Positions 1 through 5,201 of a DNA stretch of 6,819 bases are shown piece after piece. The stretch is taken from positions 1-6,819 of the forward strand of contig NZ_CAMHRZ010000183.1 of NCBI RefSeq assembly GCF_946187255.1, written 5' to 3'. The notes below the pieces were generated by a model that searched no databases, was not told where the DNA came from, and saw nothing but the letters and a program-made list of their open reading frames with translations. The translations under genes and the position numbers were made by a program. How positions within the stretch are numbered: position 1 is the stretch's first letter; every line of letters begins with the position of its first letter. The DNA is from an uncultured Ruminococcus sp. (GTDB taxonomy: Bacteria; Bacillota; Clostridia; Oscillospirales; Ruminococcaceae).

Positions 1-280
1 CACATCATTGTTTCAAATATTTATATGCACTTCACACGCTGCTTCATCGTGAAATCCCGCGTTAAAACTGCTGAAAATCCGACGGGCGTTTTGCCAAAAT
101 ATGGTCGGGATTTATGAAAATATTTACATATCTATGCATCTGAATGCATGACGGTTGCCGCTTATCACTCGTTTTAATAAGAATTTGTACACAGAATTAT
201 ATGTGGGTGATAAAAAAATGTCATTATGCATAAAAAAACTGCTGTTTTTTACAAAATATCAAGAATGTTAAGTTTTTCCC
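1..280. other. AT-rich intergenic region without a convincing gene
   Basis: No reading frame of useful length with a good ribosome site is seen on either strand. The stretch holds an 8-bp perfect inverted repeat (AAATCCCG at 52-59 and CGGGATTT at 106-113), and a related AAATCC copy at 75-80. It also has two ATGCAT palindromes exactly 10 bp apart (134-139 and 144-149), a 10-bp palindrome TTATGCATAA (224-233), and a 7-bp A/T hairpin (233-239 with 244-250, loop TGCT) just upstream of the promoter at 281. The sequence shows these directly; that they bind regulators of the downstream lipoprotein gene is inference. The neighbouring gene to the left is outside the window. Confidence 0.6.
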
Positions 281-309
281 TTGACTTTTGCGACTAAAAA
301 TTGTATACT
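281..309 (+). promoter_or_regulatory. sigma-A type promoter of the BMP lipoprotein gene
   Basis: A -35 box TTGACT (281-286) and a -10 box TATACT (304-309) are separated by exactly 17 bp, each one base from consensus. Transcription would start near 316, giving a leader of about 195 nt before the lipoprotein ATG at 512. A 12-bp hairpin palindrome, GTTC-N4-GAAC at 322-333, sits just downstream of the expected start, where an operator could lie. This is the best plus-strand promoter candidate in the window. Confidence 0.75.
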
Positions 310-403
310 TATTAAAAAGTTGTTCGTTTGAACCATTGCGCATAAAATCGAAAGTATTGGTAAAGCTTTCTTAATATTATTGACTTCTTTAGTATTAATT
401 CGA

Positions 404-412
404 TGCGATAAT
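404..412 (+). promoter_or_regulatory. possible second, extended -10 promoter of the BMP gene
   Basis: TGCGATAAT contains an extended -10 TG dinucleotide and a GATAAT hexamer one base from consensus. The -35 region at 16 bp is poor (TTCTTT, 385-390). The better TTGACT at 380-385 is 21 bp away, too far for a normal promoter. If active, it would give a leader of about 90 nt. Confidence 0.35.
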
Positions 413-439
413 ATTGTATGTGCTCTGGATGTATTATCG
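406..439 (+). other. leader hairpin overlapping the second -10 candidate
   Basis: CGATAATA (406-413) pairs perfectly with TATTATCG (432-439) across an 18-nt loop. It could act as an RNA hairpin in transcripts from the 281-309 promoter, or as a DNA operator over the 404-412 element. It matches no riboswitch class I can recognise. A T7 run at 456-462 lies downstream, but no stem directly abuts it, so I do not call an attenuator. Confidence 0.35.
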
Positions 440-491
440 GACGGTCGGGAACAGCTTTTTTTAAATAAGGTATTATGATGTATAGAAACTC

Positions 492-499
492 AGGGAAGG
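492..499 (+). promoter_or_regulatory. ribosome binding site deciding the BMP gene start
   Basis: AGGGAAGG ends directly against an in-frame TTG at 500, leaving no spacer for that codon. It stands 12 nt before the ATG at 512, which is slightly long but workable. The ATG also puts the basic MKRK start of a normal lipoprotein signal peptide first. I therefore prefer 512 over 500. Confidence 0.55.
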
Positions 500-511
500 T
501 TGGGAAACGAT

Positions 512-1747
512 ATGAAAAGAAAGAATTATGGATTTATCTCAGCTGCAGCGGCAGGCGTTTTTGCACTCAGCTGTCTCACAGGCTGCGGAAGTGCTGCAAG
601 TGCAGCCGATAGTCCCGATAAGGCGGACGATGGTATGTTCAAGGTAGGTCTGATATGCCTGCATGATGAAAATTCACCCTATGACCTTAATTTTATCGAG
701 TCTCTTGATGCTGCCAAAGAGGAGCTGGATATGACCGATGATCAGATCATAATAAAGACAAATATATCCGAGAGCGAAGACTGTACAGAGGCTATCAAGG
801 AGCTCGCGGAGGAGGGCTGTGATATCATCTTCGCGGATTCCTTTGGTCATGAGCCTTATATGGTGAATGCAGCCGATGATTATCCCGATATACAGTTCTG
901 TCACGCTACGGGTACGCTTGCTCATGTCAAGAACAAGCTCAACTACCACAACGGATTTGCGCAGATATATGAGGGACGCTACGTTGCGGGTGTTGCAGCG
1001 GGCATGAAGCTGAACCAGATGATAGACGAAGGCAAGATAACTCCCGAAGAAGCAGTGATGGGCTATGTAGGTGCATTCACCTATGCGGAAGTTATATCGG
1101 GTTATACCGCTTTCTATCTCGGTGCAAAGTCCGTATGCCCCAGCGTTACTATGCAGGTATATTTCACCGGATCATGGTATGATGAGGAAGGCGAAAAGAA
1201 GGCTGCCGAAAAGCTGATATCCAACGGCTGCGTACTGATATCCCAGCACGCCGATTCGATGGGTGCCCCCTCTGTATGCGAGAAGGCAGGAGTGCCTAAC
1301 ATCTCCTACAACGGCTCCACAGTAGATCAGTGCCCCAATACCTTTATCGTAAGCTCGCGCATCAACTGGGAACCCTTCTTCGAGTATGTTGTAAATACTT
1401 ACCACAAGCACAGTGCTATCGATACTGACTGGGCGGGCGATCTGGCGATAGGTGCCGTTCAGATGACAGATGTCAACGATAAGGCTGCTGCTCCCGGTAC
1501 AGAGGAAGCACTTGCAAAGGTCATCGATGATCTCAATAACGGCAAAGTACATGTATTCGATACATCCACATTCACTGTTGACGGCGAGACTCTCACCAGC
1601 TACATGGCGGACGTTGACACCGATTCGCAGTATACCCCCGATACCGAAGTAATAAAGGACGGTTATTTCCACGAGTCCGAATTCCGCTGTGCACCTTATT
1701 TCGATCTGCACATCGACGGTATTACCACGATCAACGAGATGTACTGA
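512..1747 (+). CDS. BMP/PnrA-family substrate-binding lipoprotein
   Basis: This is a 411-residue exported solute-binding protein of the basic membrane protein family, the binding component of nucleoside-type ABC importers (compare PnrA/TmpC). Residues 1-25 are a lipoprotein signal peptide: MKRK, a hydrophobic core, then lipobox LTGC with Cys25 as the lipidation site. A short Ser/Ala/Asp-rich linker follows. From about residue 43 the periplasmic-binding-like fold begins (FKVGLICLHDE). Family-type segments include GCDIIFADSFGHE (102-114), the Y-x-GRYVAG region (153-160), GSWYDEEGEKKAAEKLI (220-236), ISQHADSMG (243-251) and the NTFIVSSRINW stretch (276-286). It lies alone on its strand, with its own promoter and terminator; no ATPase or permease gene is in the window, so partners must lie elsewhere. 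An in-frame TTG at 500 would add four residues. Family assignment is firm. The ligand is inferred: purine nucleosides are typical, but other ligands are possible. Confidence 0.9.
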   Translation: MKRKNYGFISAAAAGVFALSCLTGCGSAASAADSPDKADDGMFKVGLICLHDENSPYDLNFIESLDAAKEELDMTDDQIIIKTNISESEDCTEAIKELAEEGCDIIFADSFGHEPYMVNAADDYPDIQFCHATGTLAHVKNKLNYHNGFAQIYEGRYVAGVAAGMKLNQMIDEGKITPEEAVMGYVGAFTYAEVISGYTAFYLGAKSVCPSVTMQVYFTGSWYDEEGEKKAAEKLISNGCVLISQHADSMGAPSVCEKAGVPNISYNGSTVDQCPNTFIVSSRINWEPFFEYVVNTYHKHSAIDTDWAGDLAIGAVQMTDVNDKAAAPGTEEALAKVIDDLNNGKVHVFDTSTFTVDGETLTSYMADVDTDSQYTPDTEVIKDGYFHESEFRCAPYFDLHIDGITTINEMY

Positions 1748-1765
1748 TATTTAAGCATAATAACA

Positions 1766-1800
1766 AAGGCTGTGCAGATATTTCTGCACAGCCTTATTTC
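1766..1800 (+). terminator. intrinsic terminator between convergent genes, probably bidirectional
   Basis: A perfect 13-bp stem (AAGGCTGTGCAGA at 1766-1778 with TCTGCACAGCCTT at 1783-1795) closes a TATT loop and is followed by the T-rich ATTTC. It starts 19 nt after the BMP stop codon. On the minus strand the stem is followed by TTTGTTATTA and lies about 20 nt beyond the permease stop at 1816, so it can end both transcripts. Confidence 0.9.
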
Positions 1801-1815
1801 ATATATATAATGATC

Positions 1816-2919
1816 TTATAATATTGATATGATCTTCTGGAGAAACAGGAGTATGAAAAGCATACCGAAGTTCACAGCCGAAAATACAGCGAGATACCTT
1901 ACGGAATTTGCTCCTTCGGTGTTCCTGTAAAACTGGAAGGAGATCAGGCTTGCCAGTGAAGCTATGATCGTGCCAAGTCCGCCCAGATTAACGCCCAGAA
2001 GCAGCTGTGTACCGCTGCCCGTAAATCCCGAAAGCATCACCGCTGCGGGAACATTGCTTATCACCTGTGAAAGTCCTGCGGATACCAGCAGTTCCTTTCC
2101 GTTCATTATCTCAGATAAGTAGCTGCCGATGGCATCTATGCGGGCGATATTACCGACGAATACAAAAAAGCATACAAAAGTCAGAAGCAGCGGATAATCC
2201 ACCTTAGCCAGCAGTCTGCGGTCGAACACCAGCGCACAAACCAATGCTGCCCCAAGACATACAAGGTCGGGTATCACACGGAAAACAGTCAGCAGACATA
2301 CCGCGAAAAGCGCTATATAGCCCGCCAGCGGTGCAGGCGCTATCTTCACATCGTGCTTTTCACATACGCTGCAGCTGTCCTTAGGCAGCAGCATTGTCAG
2401 CAGCATCAGTATCACAAGGCTTGCTATACCTGCGGGTGCCATAGTCTTTATGAACACCCAAGCGGTCAGCTTGTAGATGTCGTATATGAACAGGTTCTGC
2501 GGATTGCCCACAGGCGTGAGCATACTTCCCAGATTAGCCGCTGCTGTTTCCAGCACTATCGTCATGATAAGGCTTTTGCTGTCCGCTTTTTTCAGTGCGA
2601 TAAGGGTCAGCGGTATGAACGTCAGCAGTGCCACATCATTGGTCACAAGCATTGATGAAAAGAAACATATCAGCACGAACACCTGCCCAAGCCTGCGTAT
2701 AGTGCCTGCCTTTTCAAGCAGCAGGTCGGTGACTTTCTCAAATATCCCCAGACTGCGCAAGCCCGCAACAGCCGTCATCAGCGAGAAAAGCTGTATGAGC
2801 ACAGTGCGGTTGATGTATTCGGCGTAACCCGCATCGGGCGGCACGAAAAACATCGTCACCAGTGCAGCTGCAAAGGATATCACAAGCACAGGCTGCTTTT
2901 TTATGAAATTCAAAACCAT
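1816..2919 (-). CDS. SLC13/ArsB-like (ion transporter superfamily) permease
   Basis: This is a 367-residue integral membrane protein with about ten hydrophobic segments. It belongs to the ion transporter superfamily that includes ArsB, NhaD, CitM and SLC13 anion carriers. The two inverted halves each carry the expected signature: TNDVALLTFIPL (93-104) with TPVGNPQN (135-142) in the first, and SNVPAA (288-293) with GVNLGGLGT (309-317) in the second. These hairpin loops form the substrate and cation site in known family structures. At 367 residues it is shorter than the 400-plus usual for the family, but both halves are complete and the frame is intact, so it looks compact rather than truncated. 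The central loop contains a C-x2-C-x2-H cluster (Cys183, Cys186, His189). The ATG is supported by AAAGGGG (2926-2932) six bases upstream. It has its own promoter after the ktrA terminator. Substrate is unknown: di/tricarboxylate, sulfate, arsenite and Na+/H+ exchange all occur in the superfamily. Confidence 0.82.
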   Translation of the reverse strand: MVLNFIKKQPVLVISFAAALVTMFFVPPDAGYAEYINRTVLIQLFSLMTAVAGLRSLGIFEKVTDLLLEKAGTIRRLGQVFVLICFFSSMLVTNDVALLTFIPLTLIALKKADSKSLIMTIVLETAAANLGSMLTPVGNPQNLFIYDIYKLTAWVFIKTMAPAGIASLVILMLLTMLLPKDSCSVCEKHDVKIAPAPLAGYIALFAVCLLTVFRVIPDLVCLGAALVCALVFDRRLLAKVDYPLLLTFVCFFVFVGNIARIDAIGSYLSEIMNGKELLVSAGLSQVISNVPAAVMLSGFTGSGTQLLLGVNLGGLGTIIASLASLISFQFYRNTEGANSVRYLAVFSAVNFGMLFILLFLQKIISIL

Positions 2920-2953
2920 ATACTACCCCTTTTCACTGTTTTTCGACCTATCA

Positions 2954-2962
2954 ATTATACCA
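2954..2962 (-). promoter_or_regulatory. extended -10 promoter of the permease gene
   Basis: Read on the minus strand, TGGTATAAT combines a perfect TATAAT (2954-2959) with the extended TG element. No good -35 box lies 16-18 bp upstream, as is common for extended -10 promoters. Transcription would begin near 2947, about 28 nt before the ATG at 2919. It makes the permease independently transcribed from the ktr genes. Confidence 0.65.
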
Positions 2963-3020
2963 CCGTAAAAACAAACGCTCTATACATGATATATCAATAA
3001 TTTTAGGATATTCTTTTAAC

Positions 3021-3055
3021 AAAAAAGCGGAGAATGTAACCTTACATCCTCCGCT
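3021..3055 (-). terminator. intrinsic terminator of the ktrB-ktrA operon
   Basis: On the minus strand a stem formed by 3043-3055 with 3026-3038 (12 pairs and one A/C mismatch at 3033/3048) closes a 4-nt loop. It is followed by a T tract, the complement of A6 at 3021-3026. It begins 18 nt after the ktrA stop codon. Confidence 0.88.
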
Positions 3056-3072
3056 GATATTATGTATGTCCG

Positions 3073-3720
3073 TCAGCCGACCTTGAAGCACTTGAGTATG
3101 CTCTTTATCTCGCCTATAACGAATACTACGTCATCTGACATGAACTTGGTGTCAGCCATAGGTATGGATACTTCCTCGCCGCGCTTCATCGTGATGATGT
3201 TGATATTGTACTTCTTGCGCACATCTATCTGTGCCAGCGACTTGCCGTACCATTCTTTGGGAACTCTCATTTCGTATATCGAATAGTTGCTGTCCAGCTG
3301 TATAAAGTCGAGTATGGTATCGGATGCGTACTTTGTGGCAAAACGGATAGCGGTCTGTTTCTCGGGGTAGGCTATCTCATCAGCGCCTACCATTTTCAGG
3401 AACTTCATCTGAACATCGTTGGTGGCTCTTGCCATAACGAACTGTGCACCCAGTTCTTTCAGCGTGCAGGTAGCTTCCAGCGAGGTCTGGAACAGGCCTC
3501 CCACTGCTACGATGCATACATCGAAATTATTTACTCCCAGAGATTCCAGTATCTCCCTGTTTGAACAGTCGCCTATCCTTGCACTGGTAACATAAGGCAG
3601 TATATCGTTTATCCTGTCCTCGTTGCTGTCCACTACCAGCACATCACAATTGAGCTCATTCATTCTTTTGGCGATAGTTCCGCCGAATTCACCCACACCG
3701 AGTATCAATACTGATTTCAT
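3073..3720 (-). CDS. ktrA: KtrA-type RCK regulatory subunit of K+ uptake
   Basis: This is a 215-residue cytoplasmic gating subunit of a Ktr/Trk potassium transporter. Residues 1-120 are an RCK_N (TrkA-N) Rossmann domain with dinucleotide-loop motif GVGEFG (8-13), the acidic residue Asp31 at the end of the second strand (VVDSNEDR) and GDCS (50-53). The segment GADEIAYPE (112-120) carries the conserved glutamate at the end of the nucleotide-binding half. Residues about 140-215 form an RCK_C (TrkA-C) domain. The single RCK_N/RCK_C layout and the length fit KtrA/KtrC rather than the doubled E. coli TrkA. In this family ADP/ATP binding to an octameric ring gates the membrane subunit, and RCK_C domains of some Firmicutes bind cyclic di-AMP; whether this one does is inference. 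The gene starts 18 nt after ktrB, and its ribosome site AAAGGAGA (3729-3736) lies in that gap, so the two are almost certainly co-transcribed. Confidence 0.92.
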   Translation of the reverse strand: MKSVLILGVGEFGGTIAKRMNELNCDVLVVDSNEDRINDILPYVTSARIGDCSNREILESLGVNNFDVCIVAVGGLFQTSLEATCTLKELGAQFVMARATNDVQMKFLKMVGADEIAYPEKQTAIRFATKYASDTILDFIQLDSNYSIYEMRVPKEWYGKSLAQIDVRKKYNINIITMKRGEEVSIPMADTKFMSDDVVFVIGEIKSILKCFKVG

Positions 3721-3738
3721 ATTCTTTTTCTCCTTTCA

Positions 3739-5082
3739 TTAACCTACGGATATTTTTTCCAGTGGCAGTTTTATCTTGTTGTTTTCCGAAGTCGATACAG
3801 CTGCATAAATAAGTGTAAGTCCGCCCACTCTTCCGAAGAACATAAGGAACATCAGTATTATCTTCGAGAACAGTGACAGCGTTGTGGTTATACCCAGCGT
3901 AAGTCCCACAGTACCTACCGCAGAGCCTGTTTCAAACAGGCAGGTCAGCAGCGGTATCTTTTCTGCGATGCTTATAGCAATGCCGCCTGTTGCAAACAGT
4001 ACCAGATACATGAAGAGTACAGCGCCCGCATTGCGGACCGCATCATCGGGAATGCGCCTTTTGAACACCTGAACATCGTTGCGTCTGCTGAATACTGTTA
4101 TCGCTGTCAGGAACAGTACTGCAAAGGTAGCCGTTTTAAGACCGCCCGCAGTCGATCCGGGAGAACCGCCGATTATCATGAGTATTATCATAATGAATTT
4201 GCCCGATTCGCCCATCTGATCGAGATCCTGGCTGTTGAAGCCCGCCGTTCTTGCTGTTACGGACTGGAACAGGGAAGAGAGTATCCTCTCCTTCATGCTC
4301 TGATCCTGATACTCAAAGAAGAAAAAGAATATGGCAGGCACGATTATCAGTATCAGCGAAGTTGTTATAACGACTTTGCTTTGCAGGGAATATTTGGAGA
4401 TTTTCAGCTTGTGTGTGCCTATATCTCCCCATGTGAGGAAGCCGATACCGCCGGTGATTATCAGCAGCATTATCACCGCATTGAAGTACGCATTGGTGCT
4501 GTAAGTCGTCAGCGATGAAAAGGGTTGCCGCACACCCATGAGGTCAAAGCCCGCATTGCAGAAAGCGGATATCGAGTGGAAGATCGAATAACCTATACCC
4601 TTGACAACACCGAAGTCCTTTATGAATACGGGTGCCAGCAGTGCCGCACCGATAAGCTCTATGATAGCCGAAGTTCTGAGTATAAAGCCCGTCAGCTTGA
4701 CGATGCCGCCCACCTGCGGTGCGGATATGGACTCCTGCATTGTACTTCGCTGTGAGAGCCCTATTTTCTTGCCCGATATACGCATTATCGCAAGACCGAT
4801 GGTTATAACGCCCATTCCGCCTATCTGGATAAGAGTGATTATCACGCACTTGCCGAAAAGCGACCAGTATGTAGCGGTATCCTTAACTATCAGCCCCGTA
4901 ACACAGGTGGCGGATACTGCTGTGAACATACAGTCGGAGAAGGGCGTGACGACCCTTTCCTTTGATGATATAGGCAGCATCAGCAAAAACGTTCCCACAA
5001 GTATCAGCGCCATAAAGCTGCTGATGATTATCTGAAAGGAAGTCCTGCCTTTGCGCTTCTTTTCTTTTAATGCTTTTTCCAT
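3739..5082 (-). CDS. ktrB: KtrB-type K+ translocating subunit (TrkH/KtrB family)
   Basis: This is a 447-residue membrane protein that forms the K+ path of a Ktr system, normally Na+-coupled. After a basic cytoplasmic start (MEKALKEKKRKGR) it shows the fourfold membrane-pore-membrane pattern. The four selectivity-filter loops are visible at SATCVTGL (57-64), SAFCNAGFD (172-180), SVTARTAGFN (274-283) and GSAVGTVGLTLG (386-397), each with its key glycine. The glycine-rich gating loop IGGSPGSTAGGLKT (304-317), the conserved arginine in FGRVGGLT (416-423) and the C-terminal KISVG are typical of KtrB. Length is normal for KtrB and shorter than E. coli TrkH. The ATG is preceded by GAGGTG (5087-5092). 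It is the first gene of a two-gene unit with ktrA, driven by the promoter at 5115-5143. The leader is only about 26 nt, leaving no room for a ydaO-type riboswitch. Calling it ktrB rather than trkH rests on length and its KtrA-like partner. Confidence 0.93.
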   Translation of the reverse strand: MEKALKEKKRKGRTSFQIIISSFMALILVGTFLLMLPISSKERVVTPFSDCMFTAVSATCVTGLIVKDTATYWSLFGKCVIITLIQIGGMGVITIGLAIMRISGKKIGLSQRSTMQESISAPQVGGIVKLTGFILRTSAIIELIGAALLAPVFIKDFGVVKGIGYSIFHSISAFCNAGFDLMGVRQPFSSLTTYSTNAYFNAVIMLLIITGGIGFLTWGDIGTHKLKISKYSLQSKVVITTSLILIIVPAIFFFFFEYQDQSMKERILSSLFQSVTARTAGFNSQDLDQMGESGKFIMIILMIIGGSPGSTAGGLKTATFAVLFLTAITVFSRRNDVQVFKRRIPDDAVRNAGAVLFMYLVLFATGGIAISIAEKIPLLTCLFETGSAVGTVGLTLGITTTLSLFSKIILMFLMFFGRVGGLTLIYAAVSTSENNKIKLPLEKISVG

Positions 5083-5114
5083 AATTCACCTCAAATTAAA
5101 AAAGATCAGTATCT

Positions 5115-5143
5115 ATTATATCACATCTGATATGAATTGTAAA
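5115..5143 (-). promoter_or_regulatory. strong sigma-A promoter of the ktrB-ktrA operon
   Basis: On the minus strand the -35 box TTTACA (5138-5143) and a perfect -10 box TATAAT (5115-5120) are separated by 17 bp. A TG extended element (5122-5123) adds strength. The -35 box abuts and shares one base with the terminator stem of the gene before it. Transcription should start near 5108, about 26 nt upstream of ktrB. Confidence 0.8.
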
Positions 5144-5172
5144 GGGGTCGCTGAACACCGTCAGCGACCCCT
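5138..5172 (-). terminator. intrinsic terminator after the secreted fibronectin-III gene
   Basis: A perfect 12-bp GC-rich stem (AGGGGTCGCTGA at 5143-5154 with TCAGCGACCCCT at 5161-5172) closes a 6-nt loop 29 nt after the stop codon at 5202. The minus-strand tail is short, TTTACAATTC, so termination relies on the strong stem. Part of the tail doubles as the -35 box of ktrB. Confidence 0.78.
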
Positions 5173-5201
5173 CTTCTGATATATGATCTGTTTATCTGTA
5201 C

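Noticed and set aside
233..250. A7/T6 hairpin as a terminator of a gene left of the window
   Set aside because: The stem has a single G-C pair, and no coding region ends nearby.
218..271. 17-codon reading frame (ATG at 218) with a weak GGGTGA upstream, encoding a small cationic-hydrophobic peptide
   Set aside because: It is too short to judge, lies in A/T homopolymer sequence, and has no recognisable promoter or conserved feature.
322..333. LexA/SOS box in the GTTC-N4-GAAC palindrome
   Set aside because: The Gram-positive LexA site has the opposite order (GAAC-N4-GTTC).
380..412. TTGACT at 380-385 paired with GATAAT at 407-412 as a normal promoter
   Set aside because: The spacer is 21 bp, outside the usual range; only the extended -10 reading was kept, at low confidence.
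440..462. Transcription attenuator ending in the T7 run at 456-462
   Set aside because: No GC-rich stem pairs directly before the T run, so it does not look like an intrinsic terminator.
310..511. Purine or other known riboswitch in front of a possible nucleoside-binding protein
   Set aside because: I could not find the conserved core sequences of the purine class or of any other riboswitch I know.
1172..1711. 179-codon open frame on the minus strand opposite the BMP gene
   Set aside because: It is fully inside a clearly coding gene, has no ribosome site or recognisable domain, and runs against the BMP frame.
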